Of a stretch of 64,000 nt of DNA, positions 53,801 through 61,139 are shown one piece after another (position 1 is the first letter of the stretch; every line of letters starts with the position of its first letter). The DNA is taken from positions 186,001 to 250,000 of the forward strand of contig NZ_RWIU01000002.1 of assembly GCF_003944765.1 (NCBI RefSeq), read 5' to 3'. Origin of the DNA: Hymenobacter perfusus. Its GTDB lineage: Bacteria > Bacteroidota > Bacteroidia > Cytophagales > Hymenobacteraceae. A program made the position numbers and the translations under genes. The notes under the pieces were generated by a model. The model made no database searches and was not told the DNA's origin. It worked only from the letters and a program-made list of their open reading frames with translations.

Positions 53801-54080
53801 TGAACACCAGGGTAGCATCATCGGGAGCCCTGAGGGTAAAGCGGCCATCAGGGTCGGTTTGAGTGCCATTGCTGGTGCCGCGTACCACCACGTTCACGCC
53901 CGGCAGCGGGGCGCCCTTCTCATCCAGTACGCGGCCTTTGATGGCAATATCAGCGGAGGCAACAGGGCGGCTGGCTAACGGTGCGGCCCGCAACGGGCCA
54001 CTTAGGGCCGGGCCGAGCAAGGGCAGCAACACCAGCGGAGCGGCAGTCCAGCGCCGGGGCAGGAGTAAAGAACGGGTCAT
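50868..54080 (-). CDS. SusC/RagA family TonB-linked outer-membrane transporter
   Basis: 1070 residues. Signal peptide (LVLLPLLGPALSGPLRAAPL), then a carboxypeptidase-regulatory-like domain (IKGRVLDEKGAPLPGVNVVV), the TonB box region SEVVVVGYGVQEKK, the plug domain with IRIRGLGSITAGNNPLYVVD and AAAAIYGSRGGNGIVIVTTK, and a long beta-barrel ending RTLTLGVQLGF. It imports oligosaccharides across the outer membrane using energy from TonB. It is the first gene of the leftward locus, divergent from the LacI-type regulator with a 390-base gap that holds a LacI-like operator. No sigma-factor or anti-sigma gene pair is present, so control is most likely by the regulator. Confidence 0.97.
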   Translation of the reverse strand: MTRSLLLPRRWTAAPLVLLPLLGPALSGPLRAAPLASRPVASADIAIKGRVLDEKGAPLPGVNVVVRGTSNGTQTDPDGRFTLRAPDDATLVFSFIGYLPQEVAVGGRDAVNVTLQPDNKTLSEVVVVGYGVQEKKLLATSISSIQAKDVELIPVASPSEALVGLVAGAQITEPSGEPGQGAVIRIRGLGSITAGNNPLYVVDGYPLNNPDSYYQIPPGDIQSVQILKDAAAAAIYGSRGGNGIVIVTTKRGRADGKTRFNFSANTGVIQVAKKMDLMNRDEFVDYLRESYTNGARTLSPELTTYLNSPGGLPDTDWQDEIFRTGTQQQYQLSASGGTDKGRFYISGGYFKQTGTLKGSGFERFSLRANYDAQLSNKLKLGLSLAPNFTRTDVVPTSGSFNGGNISGGGPSGETGTITAALIMPPIVPTRLANGDYAGLRNGTNNGITNPGDLLSPLAALDLYQDRSNVVRALGSSFLDFEVIKGLNLRTNFGAELINSRRGIYVPATLGTAGNQAANLSNPILNNIDARRINGTNMNWVWENTATYNRTLGTNHNVTLLAGYAAQYNNFEGNTVLGQTGTYTNTNIDYPTAAGQVFGSGLSNNENALTSIFGRFDYSFKERYILTAALRRDGSSRFGPDNRYATFPSLALAWRVAEESFIKQFPTISELKLRASYGVTGNNNIGDYNYQSYQEAANYVLGTGNGARVYGFSPNGVALRNLGWETNTQFDAGFDLGLFRDRIYLTAAAYQRNTTDLLLNRNIPAILGFSSRALANVGEVRNRGLEFQLNTANIVEGNFTWSSSANLTLNRNEVLSLAGANEQITFDAVFGYTSSIRVVPGQPLGVFYGYQQEGIYRDQADIDSSPKWTASNTVVKPGDFKFKDINGDGSINTQDIGVIGNPFPNFTYGLQNNFGYKAFSLSVILQGSQGNDVLYGGDRYTFNAPGGTNARAELTNRWRSPDNPGDGKTPLATTAASLRTQFNSYFIHDASFLRVRNVTLRYNLPTDWAKKARLQSAGIYSSIQNLYTFTKYIGYNPEANNFGNTTNPTYGVDQGSYPMNRTLTLGVQLGF

Positions 54081-54472
54081 GCGTGTGGGAGTTGGGGTGT
54101 GATAAAGGCGGAACCGAAGAGTGCAGCAGGCGGGCTAAAACTGGGCTGCCTGCCCCGAAAACTATCCGGTCCGGCAAGTAGGCCGTGCGATACTCCACGG
54201 GTAGTTTTCGCTCTGCTAAGTACATGACTATTCCCGCCGGTTGAAGCCCATCGAAGCCGGTTTATCTACGTAAACGTTTGCAGAGGTGAGGGTTTGTGCT
54301 AACCGGTAAGTGGGTAATTACTCCTGGTTTTCAATAGCAGTAAAACGGTGTTATGCGCATGAATAGGCCGTTTTCGACTGCGCGGGCGTAAGGCGAAAAA
54401 CCGTAGCTTTAGACCAGCCGAGCCTGCGTTTTTTGCTTTTCCACCTATCTTCGGCTTCGTTACAGCATTTCA
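54081..54472. other. Divergent control region between susC and the LacI-type regulator
   Basis: About 390 bases with no supportable gene. It must hold both promoters. A LacI-type operator-like palindrome is at 54268-54283. TAGCTTTA (54404-54411) on the plus strand is one base from the TAnnTTTG box and lies 61 bases before the regulator's ATG. Confidence 0.5.
54268..54283. promoter_or_regulatory. LacI-family operator-like palindrome
   Basis: ACGTAAACGTTTGCAG. The central gtaaacgtttgc pairs at 10 of 12 positions around a CpG, the layout of PurR/LacI-family sites (such as ACGCAAACGTTTGCGT). It lies about 190 bases before each divergent start codon. Confidence 0.55.
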
Positions 54473-55489
54473 ATGCCCCCAGTAAATTTAAAGCGACTTG
54501 CGCAGGAGCTGAACCTGTCTATTGCCACGGTTTCGCGGGCCTTGCAGGATAGTCATGAAGTGTCGGCGCAGACCAAAGAGCGGGTGAAGGCTCTGGCCGA
54601 TGCGCTGGGCTACCAGCCCAACGCCTATGCCAGCAGCCTGCGCCGCAACATCAGCAAAACCATCGGCGTCGTCATTCCCGAAGTCAACAACCACTTCTTT
54701 TCCCTGGCCATTAATGGCATTGAGGAAGTGGCCCGCCAGAACGGCTACCACGTGCTCATTTACCTCACCCACGATGACTACGAGCGGGAAGTGGACATCA
54801 CACAGTACCTCACCGGCGGCCGGGTAGATGGGCTGCTGATGTCGGTGGCCAGCGGCAGCCAGGACTTCGGGCATTTGCAGAAGCTGTATGCCAGCAAGCC
54901 CGCCATTGTATTCTTCGACCGGGTGTGCGACGCGCTGAACACGGCCAACGTGACTACCAACGACTACGAAAGCGGCTACCTGGCTACCAAACACCTGCTG
55001 GAAGCCGGCTGCCGCCACATTGCGCACCTGCTGCTTTCGGGCAACCTGTCTATCGGGCGTATGCGCATGCAGGGCTACCAGGCCGCGTTGCAGGAGCACG
55101 GCCTGCCGTTCGATGAAACCCTGGTGCTAACCGGCTACGGGGATGACGAGCAGAACACGGAATTGATTACTGACCTATTGCGCAGCCGCCCCGAAATAGA
55201 CGGCATCTTTGCCTCCGTCGAGCGGCTGGCCATCAGCAGCTACCAGGCCTGTCACAACCTAGGGCTGGCCATTCCGGAAACCATCAAAATCATCGGTTTT
55301 TCCAACCTGGGCGTGGCTTCCCTGTTGGCACCGGCGCTTACCACCATCACGCAGCCGGCGTATGAAATAGGAAAGGAAGCCGCCCGGATTCTGCTGCGCG
55401 CCATCGAAAAGAAAAAGCCCATTCTGCCCAGCCAGAGCCTCACGTTGAAGTCGGAGCTGTTTGCCCGGAAGTCTACCGCTCGTGGGTGA
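54473..55489 (+). CDS. LacI-family transcriptional regulator
   Basis: 338 residues. N-terminal helix-turn-helix NLKRLAQELNLSIATVSRALQDSHEVS with hinge helix YQPNAYASSLRR, then a periplasmic-binding-protein-like sensor domain (TIGVVIPEVNNHFFSLAINGIEEVA, DGLLMSVASGSQ, FFDRVCDALNTANVTTNDYESGYLATKHLLEAGC). Such proteins bind a sugar or sugar phosphate and release or bind DNA. Placed head-to-head with susC and next to a fitting palindrome, it most likely controls the utilisation locus at 39892-54080. The start codon is 54473, with the usual few residues before the helix-turn-helix. Confidence 0.95.
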   Translation: MPPVNLKRLAQELNLSIATVSRALQDSHEVSAQTKERVKALADALGYQPNAYASSLRRNISKTIGVVIPEVNNHFFSLAINGIEEVARQNGYHVLIYLTHDDYEREVDITQYLTGGRVDGLLMSVASGSQDFGHLQKLYASKPAIVFFDRVCDALNTANVTTNDYESGYLATKHLLEAGCRHIAHLLLSGNLSIGRMRMQGYQAALQEHGLPFDETLVLTGYGDDEQNTELITDLLRSRPEIDGIFASVERLAISSYQACHNLGLAIPETIKIIGFSNLGVASLLAPALTTITQPAYEIGKEAARILLRAIEKKKPILPSQSLTLKSELFARKSTARG

Positions 55490-55494
55490 ACGGG

Positions 55495-56082
55495 TTATTT
55501 CTGGAGCGTGAACAGCGGCAGGGGCTTCAGCTTAGCATATTTGCCGCCCAGCTGCTCCAGCTCGGCGGTATGCACCTGGAGGTAGTTGTTGAAGCGGGTC
55601 GCGGCCTGGTCGTAGCGCACCCGAAAACTGATCAGCTCACCATCGGCCGCCTGAATCTGGTCGGTAAGGGTTTTGATGGCCGCCGCCGGTTCCTGCTCAT
55701 TCGGGAGCAGCGTATACACCGCGCGCAGCAAGGAATCCTGAGCCGCATCATACGCGTCAATCCGCTCCGATTCGGCCATGGTTTGCTGGGTGTAACGACG
55801 GCGGGGCAGCCGGTCGTTGGCGTATTGCAGCTGGGCCAGCTGCTGGCGGTTGGTGCCGGGCTGGGTTGTCAGCTCCCGCAGCAGTTGGCGGGTATCGTGC
55901 AGCTTGGTATCGTCGGAAGCCACCATGTCGCTCCAGCGGGCTTCCACGCTGTCCTGCAGAATATCCAGCTGCACCTTCACGGCCTGGGCCGAGGCGGGGT
56001 CAATAGGTTTGGGGGTGCGGTTGCAACTGATAGTTGTAAGTAAAGTGGCCAGAGCCAGCAGCATAGAAGCGAGGCGCGTCAT
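55495..56082 (-). CDS. Predicted lipoprotein, weakly LemA-like
   Basis: 195 residues from ATG 56082 (MTRLASMLLALATLLTTISC), with a lipobox ISC at Cys20. The mature part is almost wholly helical and charged, with a segment ISFRVRYDQAATRFNNYLQ that recalls the RYN..v..yN pattern of LemA proteins; the resemblance is faint. It probably sits on the periplasmic face of a membrane. The stop is only six bases past the convergent regulator's stop, with no terminator seen between. Function unknown. Confidence 0.62.
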   Translation of the reverse strand: MTRLASMLLALATLLTTISCNRTPKPIDPASAQAVKVQLDILQDSVEARWSDMVASDDTKLHDTRQLLRELTTQPGTNRQQLAQLQYANDRLPRRRYTQQTMAESERIDAYDAAQDSLLRAVYTLLPNEQEPAAAIKTLTDQIQAADGELISFRVRYDQAATRFNNYLQVHTAELEQLGGKYAKLKPLPLFTLQK

Positions 56083-56301
56083 AGAAACAGAAGGAGTAGA
56101 ATGGAGTAGCAAGCCAACGAAAATTTTCCGAAAAACAATCAAACAAAGTAAAGTTCTTCGGCTGGAAAGCCGGCTCACAATGCAGGTTTCTGTAAAAGCC
56201 AAAAGGTATATAGCAGATTAGCAACCAGTAAAGCGTAGCGGACCAGCGGCGGCAAGCGGTTTTTCCGGGTAGCCTATGACCGGAGGCCGCCGCAATTGCC
56301 T

Positions 56302-56309
56302 TATCTTTG
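56302..56309 (+). promoter_or_regulatory. Bacteroidota -7 box of T9SS cargo gene
   Basis: TATCTTTG, an exact TAnnTTTG match, 35 bases before the ATG at 56345. Confidence 0.55.
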
Positions 56310-56344
56310 TGGCCGCTTCATCCACACCTTCATCATTCTCGCGC

Positions 56345-57421
56345 ATGAAAAAGAATTACTTACTGACACTGGGCCTGTTTCTGGCCACTGCCACGGCTTC
56401 GCTGGCGCAAGGCACCGAGCTATTTTTCTCCGAATACGACGAAGGAGCCCACCAGAGCGGGGTTACCTACGGCGGCACCACGCCCTCTACCGGCAGCGAG
56501 CGGGCCATTGAGGTGTTCAACCCGACCACCAACGCCGTAAACCTGAACCCGTACTCCATCCGCCGCTACTCCAACGGCGCTACTGCCGTGTTCCAGGAGG
56601 AGGGTCTGAAGCGTACTTCGGGAGCCAACACGCTGAATACCGCCGATGCCTTCGTGTATGCCTGCGGTGAGGTTACCTTGCCCCAGATCCTGAACGTGGT
56701 AGACCAGTTGTGCGCGCCGTATGCCACGGCTCCGGCTGCTACCAACTCGGTGCTGGTGCAGGGCGGAGCTGCTTATTTCAGCGGCAACGACGCCATGGCG
56801 CTGGTGCGCTGGACGGGCGCTAACGCCGGTCAGGGCACGCCTATCCTGGTGGATATTTTCGGGGTGATTGGTCAGGATCCGGGTACTTCCTGGTCGGCGG
56901 AAGACGCGAACAAGGTGGTGGTTACTTCGGCCAACCAGTCGCTGATTCGTCGCGCCACGGTTTCGGCCGGCACTACGGTAAACCCGCAGCCGCAGGGTGG
57001 TACGTCTACTGTTCGCACCGGCTACAACATTGCTACTGAGTGGGAATCTTATTCCACGGCCTTCCCCGGCGGTGTGCAGGACCCCGCTGCCCAGAGCTAT
57101 TCCCGCTTGGGTGAGCACAACGACTACACCGGTCCGTACGGCTCCTACGCCCCGCTGAAAACCCTGGCGAAGTTCAACTCCGCCATCAGCGTATTCCCGA
57201 ACCCGGCCAGCGGCCAGGCTTTCGTGGAAATCAAAGGCGCTAAAGTAGGTTCCATCGTAGTGATGAATAGCCTGGGCCAGTCCATCACGGCCCAGCCGCG
57301 TGGCCTGAGCGAGGAAACCGTGAAACTCGACGTTTCGCGCCTCACCCCCGGTCTGTACTTCGTGCAGTTCATCTCGCAGGATGGCCAGCTGAAAGTGTAC
57401 AAAGAGCTGATGGTAAAGTAA
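56345..57421 (+). CDS. Secreted protein with lamin-tail-like domain and T9SS type A sorting domain
   Basis: 358 residues from ATG 56345 (MKKNYLLTLGLFLATATAS), signal peptide ending SLAQG. The mature part TELFFSEYDEGAHQS, RAIEVFNPTTNAVNLNPYSIRR and VLVDIFGVIGQDPGTSWSA is the pattern of lamin-tail-like domains common on secreted proteins of this phylum. The last 75 residues are a type A sorting domain: ISVFPNPASGQAFVEIKG, SIVVMNSLGQSI, LTPGLYFVQFISQDGQLKVYKELMVK. It would go to the cell surface through the type IX system. No enzyme motif is visible. A terminator follows. Confidence 0.88.
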   Translation: MKKNYLLTLGLFLATATASLAQGTELFFSEYDEGAHQSGVTYGGTTPSTGSERAIEVFNPTTNAVNLNPYSIRRYSNGATAVFQEEGLKRTSGANTLNTADAFVYACGEVTLPQILNVVDQLCAPYATAPAATNSVLVQGGAAYFSGNDAMALVRWTGANAGQGTPILVDIFGVIGQDPGTSWSAEDANKVVVTSANQSLIRRATVSAGTTVNPQPQGGTSTVRTGYNIATEWESYSTAFPGGVQDPAAQSYSRLGEHNDYTGPYGSYAPLKTLAKFNSAISVFPNPASGQAFVEIKGAKVGSIVVMNSLGQSITAQPRGLSEETVKLDVSRLTPGLYFVQFISQDGQLKVYKELMVK

Positions 57422-57477
57422 TCTGCTGCCCGGTGCTGGTCTTTCCGGCCGCGCTGCCGCTTGCTGATTGTACAGGT

Positions 57478-57513
57478 AAAGAGGCTGTTCCTGCGCGGGA
57501 CAGCCTCTTTATT
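57478..57513 (+). terminator. Intrinsic terminator after T9SS cargo gene
   Basis: 14-base stem allowing one mismatch or G-U pair (57478-57491 and 57497-57510, aaagaggctgttcc / gggacagcctcttt) with a 5-base loop and short T run. Confidence 0.8.
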
Positions 57514-57556
57514 GCGTTATAGAAAGTCCGGAAACCTGCTTACCCGCCCGGCGTTG

Positions 57557-57564
57557 TACCTTTG
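57557..57564 (+). promoter_or_regulatory. Bacteroidota -7 box of thiL
   Basis: TACCTTTG, exact TAnnTTTG match, 72 bases upstream of the thiL ATG. Confidence 0.5.
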
Positions 57565-57635
57565 CGCTCCGGATTTGAGCGGGTGCCCGCAGCCTCCGCC
57601 GTACCCGCAGAAACATCAGCGTAACCTCTGAGTAT

Positions 57636-58658
57636 ATGACCCCTTTGGATAAAGTAGGCGAGTTTGGCTTGATTCGCCGGATTCAGGAAACCGTACACCT
57701 GCAGCAGCCCAGCACCATCCTCGGCATCGGCGACGACGCGGCCATCCTCGCGCCCCCGGCCGGGCAGGAGCTGGTTATCAGCACCGATCTGCTGGTGGAG
57801 GGCGTGCATTTCGACCTCACGTTCTGCCCCCTCAAGCACCTGGGCTACAAAGCCGTGGCCGTGAACGTGTCGGACGTGGCGGCCATGAATGCCCTGCCCA
57901 CGCAAATTGTGGTGGCCTTGAGCGTGCCCTCGCGCTTCTCGGTGGAAGCCGTGGAAGAACTCTACGAAGGTATCCGGCTGGCCTGTGAAGCTTACAATGT
58001 AGACGTAGTGGGCGGCGACACCACCGGCAGCCGCTCGGGCCTCACCATCGGCATTACGGCCCTGGGTTTGGCTGAAGCCGGCAAAGCCGTGCGCCGCAGC
58101 GGCGCTGGCCCCAACGACCTGCTCTGCGTTACGGGCGACCTGGGTGGGGCCTACCTGGGTTTGCAGGTACTGGAGCGCGAAAAGCAAGCCTGGCAGGCCG
58201 ACCCCGAAACCCAGCCCGAGCTCAACAAATATCCCTACGTGCTGCAACGCCAGCTCCGCCCCGAGGCCCGTATGGATGTGGTACACGAGTTGCGCGACCT
58301 GGGCGTGGTGCCCACCAGCATGATTGACATTTCCGACGGGCTGGCCTCCGAGGTGCTGCACCTGTGCGCCGCCAGCGGCACGGGCGCGCGCATTTTCACC
58401 GAAAACCTGCCCATCGCCAACCCCACGCTGGAAGTGGCCGAGGAGTTCAACCTCGACCCCATCATGTGCATGCTCAACGGCGGCGAGGACTACGAGCTGC
58501 TCTTCACCGTCCCGCTGTCAGACCACGACAAAATCAAGAACCATCCCGACATCACCATTATCGGCCACATGGTGGACAAGAGCGAAGGCGCGAACCTCAT
58601 CACCAAAGCCGGCCAGCCTATCCCGCTGCGGGCGCAAGGGTTCAACCACTTCGAGTAG
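57636..58658 (+). CDS. thiL: Thiamine-monophosphate kinase
   Basis: 340 residues. It phosphorylates thiamine monophosphate to the active diphosphate cofactor. Family motifs: GEFGLIRRI, ILGIGDDAAIL with the metal-binding Asp pair, LVISTDLLVEGVHFD, LGYKAVAVNVSDVAAMNA, VDVVGGDTTGSRSGLTI, LLCVTGDLGGAYLGLQ, MIDISDGLASEVLHL and MLNGGEDYELLFTV. The start MTPLDKVGEFG is the usual one. It is isolated from other thiamine genes. The transcript should end in the composite repeat-terminator unit that begins five bases after the stop. Confidence 0.96.
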   Translation: MTPLDKVGEFGLIRRIQETVHLQQPSTILGIGDDAAILAPPAGQELVISTDLLVEGVHFDLTFCPLKHLGYKAVAVNVSDVAAMNALPTQIVVALSVPSRFSVEAVEELYEGIRLACEAYNVDVVGGDTTGSRSGLTIGITALGLAEAGKAVRRSGAGPNDLLCVTGDLGGAYLGLQVLEREKQAWQADPETQPELNKYPYVLQRQLRPEARMDVVHELRDLGVVPTSMIDISDGLASEVLHLCAASGTGARIFTENLPIANPTLEVAEEFNLDPIMCMLNGGEDYELLFTVPLSDHDKIKNHPDITIIGHMVDKSEGANLITKAGQPIPLRAQGFNHFE

Positions 58659-58663
58659 GCCCC

Positions 58664-58827
58664 TGTCATTGCGAGGAGGTACGACGAAGCAATCCGTCCT
58701 TTTCTAAATCTCCAACGCTGACCTACGCAAAAGCCCTTACTCGCACGCAGGAGTAAGGGCTTTTCGTTTCTCAAGGTTTGGCAATCCGAAGAGGAAGGAT
58801 TGCTTCGCCTCCGGCTCGCAATGACAG
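58664..58827. repeat. Composite repeat: palindromic arms flanking a terminator hairpin
   Basis: Outer arms tgtcattgcgagg...gaagcaatccg (58664-58697) and ggattgcttcg...ctcgcaatgaca (about 58797-58826) are inverted copies. Inside, 58729-58742 and 58751-58764 (aaaagcccttactc / gagtaagggctttt) form a terminator hairpin usable in both directions. It fills the gap between convergent genes and is the partner of the unit at 4307-4468. Confidence 0.85.
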
Positions 58828-59202
58828 TTAGTCCTCGGGGTAGGGGATGTAAACGAAGTTGGTGAACTCCTCGTCGAGCACGAACAGGCAGCAGTACTCG
58901 TCGGCGTCGCGGTAGGTGCTTTGGAAGGCTTCAATGCCGTCCTCGCCCACGATGCCCTGCTGCACGAACAGCTCCAGGTAGCTGGCGAATACGTGCCACT
59001 CCAGGTTCAGCTCGTCGGCGTTGATGAGCAGGCCGCCCAGCGGCACCTCCTGGCGGGCAAACACGAAGATGGGATACTTAGAAATATCCCGCTTACGGAT
59101 CTGCGAGGAAGCCTCGCTCAGCGTATCGGAAACGGTAGCAAAGTCCTTGGTGATGGTGCCGAGGTATTTGCCGTTCAGTTCAGGGTCGTTGGTGTAGTCC
59201 AT
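58828..59202 (-). CDS. Small cytoplasmic protein of unknown function
   Basis: 124 residues starting MDYTNDPELNGKYLGTITKD. Soluble and acidic, with no signal or membrane segment. Alternating strands and helices (YPIFVFARQEVPLGGLLIN, WHVFASYLELFVQQGIVG, YCCLFVLDEEFTNFVYIPYPED) suggest a compact alpha/beta fold. I do not recognise a family. Its stop lies at the edge of the composite repeat-terminator. Codon use is normal for the genome. Confidence 0.62.
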   Translation of the reverse strand: MDYTNDPELNGKYLGTITKDFATVSDTLSEASSQIRKRDISKYPIFVFARQEVPLGGLLINADELNLEWHVFASYLELFVQQGIVGEDGIEAFQSTYRDADEYCCLFVLDEEFTNFVYIPYPED

Positions 59203-59245
59203 GTTGTTCGGAATTCTTAGGTCACTGTTTTAATATTGTAACACT

Positions 59246-59557
59246 ATGTATTCAATCTTGCTGCTTTCCGAAGATTATTTCTCGGGTCTAATATTTTTAT
59301 TCGAAGCGTTAGTAACTGCTGCCCTTTATGGATTAGCCTTGTTCTTTCTGCTTTACAAGCGTCGTACATCAAAATTAAAACCGATTGGGGTTGGCCTTGC
59401 ATGTGTATTGGCCGTTATCGGGTTACGTGCTTGGCCAGAGCCCAATTTGCGTGGAGGATATAGTACTTCAGAATATGTCCTGGTATTATTTCTATGTATG
59501 CCATTGATGGTATCAGGAATCGTTTATTTTTCCTCGCGAAATTTACCTAATGAATAA
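59246..59557 (+). CDS. Small AT-rich membrane protein of unknown function
   Basis: 103 residues starting MYSILLLSEDYFSGLIFLFE. Three hydrophobic segments (FSGLIFLFEALVTAALYGLALFF, GVGLACVLAVIGL and EYVLVLFLCMPLMVSGIVYF) predict an inner-membrane protein. Codon and base use differ sharply from neighbours, with many A or T third positions, which suggests recent arrival or weak selection. No homologue family recognised. It lies between two minus-strand genes and reads against them. Confidence 0.5.
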   Translation: MYSILLLSEDYFSGLIFLFEALVTAALYGLALFFLLYKRRTSKLKPIGVGLACVLAVIGLRAWPEPNLRGGYSTSEYVLVLFLCMPLMVSGIVYFSSRNLPNE

Positions 59558-59582
59558 CGATTTTATAAAATATACCCTACTG

Positions 59583-60992
59583 TTACTTCAACTCCAGCAG
59601 CACCACATTCTCCACGTGATGGGTGTGCGGGAACATATCCACGGGCTGCACTTTTACCACTTCGTAGGCTTCATCCAGTAGCTCCAGGTCGCGGGCCTGG
59701 GTGCCGGGGTTGCAGCTGACGTACACGATGCGGGAGGCGCGCATTTCCAGCAGGCGGGCCACTACGTCGGGGTGCATGCCGGCGCGGGGCGGGTCGGTGA
59801 TGACCACGTCGGGGCGGCCGTGCTGCTGGATGAACTCGGCGTTGAGCACGTCCTTCATGTCGCCGGCGTAGAACTCGGTGTTGGTAGTGCCGTTGATTTC
59901 GGAATTGATGTAGGCGTCCTTCACGGCCGATTCCACATACTCCACGCCCACGACGTGCCTGGCCTGCCGGGCCACGAAGTTGGCGATGGTGCCGGCCCCG
60001 GTGTAGAGGTCATAGACCAGCTCCGAGCCGGTGAGCTGGGCGAAGTCGCGGGTGATTTTGTAGAGGTTGAAAGCGCCCTCGGAGTTGGTCTGGTAGAAGG
60101 ATTTCGGGCCGACGCGGAAGCGCAGGCCTTCCATTTCCTCGTGAATGTGCGGCTCGCCCTTGTAGCATACCACCTCCAGGTCGTGGAAGGTTTCGTTGCC
60201 CTTGTCGTTGAGCACGTAGTTGAGGGAGGTGATTTGCGGGAATCGCTCGTGCAGGAAATCCAGCAGCGGCACCAGCGCGTCGTGGGCGTAGTAGCACTGC
60301 AGAATCACCATCAGGTCGCCGGTGTTGGCCGTCCGGATGATGAGGTTGCGCAGGAAGCCCTCCTGGGTCACGAGGTTGTTGAAGGGCAGCTCGTGCTCCA
60401 GGGCGTAGTCGCGCACGGCCAGCCGGATCTGGTTGCTGGGGTCGGGCTGCAGCCAGCAGTGGTTGATGTCGAGAATCTTATCGAAGCGGCCGGGGGTGTG
60501 GAAGCCCAGCACGCGCCGCTCGTAGTTGTGGCCGCTGGCAATCTGCTCATTCGTCAGCCAGCCGTTGTGGCTGAAGGTGTATTCCAGTTTGTTGCGGTAG
60601 TAGGTCTGGTCGGGGGAGGCCTGAATCGGCAGGATTTCGGGCAGGGCCACCTTGCCGATGCGCTGCAACGTATCAGCCACCTGCTGGTGCTTGAACTGGA
60701 GCTGGGTTTCGTAGCCCAGGTGCTGCCACTTGCAGCCGCCGCAGGTACCGAAATGCTCGCAGAACGGCTGCACGCGCAGCTCGGAATACTTGTGGAAGTG
60801 CGTAGGTACGGCCTCCAGGAAGTTCTTTTTGGCCTTGGTCACGCGCAAATCCACCACGTCGCCGGGGGCCACTTGCGTCACAAAGATGACCAGGTTCTCG
60901 CGGCGCACCAGGCACTTGCCCTCGGCCACCATGTCGGTAATTTCGACTTCGCGGAGCAGCTCCGCCGGGATGTTTTTCACTGATTTCCTCAC
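59583..60992 (-). CDS. 23S rRNA (uracil-5-)-methyltransferase, RlmD type
   Basis: 469 residues from a GTG at 60992. N-terminal TRAM domain (VEITDMVAEGKCLVRRENLVIFV), then the iron-sulfur cluster ligands in CEHFGTCGGCKWQHL with the fourth Cys probably in INHCWLQP. The SAM-binding part has YDLYTGAGTIANFVAR and VVGVEYVESAVKDA, and the catalytic loop VITDPPRAGMHPDVV is followed by YVSCNPGTQARDL with the nucleophile Cys about 427. It methylates uracil in 23S rRNA or tRNA; the family has RlmD, RlmC and TrmA-like members and the precise target site is inferred. It is a stand-alone gene. Confidence 0.92.
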   Translation of the reverse strand: MRKSVKNIPAELLREVEITDMVAEGKCLVRRENLVIFVTQVAPGDVVDLRVTKAKKNFLEAVPTHFHKYSELRVQPFCEHFGTCGGCKWQHLGYETQLQFKHQQVADTLQRIGKVALPEILPIQASPDQTYYRNKLEYTFSHNGWLTNEQIASGHNYERRVLGFHTPGRFDKILDINHCWLQPDPSNQIRLAVRDYALEHELPFNNLVTQEGFLRNLIIRTANTGDLMVILQCYYAHDALVPLLDFLHERFPQITSLNYVLNDKGNETFHDLEVVCYKGEPHIHEEMEGLRFRVGPKSFYQTNSEGAFNLYKITRDFAQLTGSELVYDLYTGAGTIANFVARQARHVVGVEYVESAVKDAYINSEINGTTNTEFYAGDMKDVLNAEFIQQHGRPDVVITDPPRAGMHPDVVARLLEMRASRIVYVSCNPGTQARDLELLDEAYEVVKVQPVDMFPHTHHVENVVLLELK

Positions 60993-60996
60993 CCGA

Positions 60997-61004
60997 CAAA
61001 GGTA
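60997..61004 (-). promoter_or_regulatory. Bacteroidota -7 box abutting the rlmD-type start
   Basis: TACCTTTG on the minus strand ends four bases before the GTG at 60992, so the transcript would be nearly leaderless. This also supports the GTG start. Confidence 0.6.
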
Positions 61005-61139
61005 ATCACTGATTCCACGGATTTTTTCGCGGATTTTGTGGCCGATTGTCCGGGCGTTGGGGCCGGGTCGGGAGCCGTTGGGAACAGGCTTCGGAAGTCG
61101 TGTCGAAGCATCCGGAGGTCTTGTCGAAGACCTTAAAAG

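Noticed and set aside
61060..61139. Short direct repeats (tcggaagtcgtgtcgaagc / ccggaggtcttgtcgaag)
   Set aside because: Only two imperfect copies in a short gap; no link to a function or to the other repeat families could be shown.
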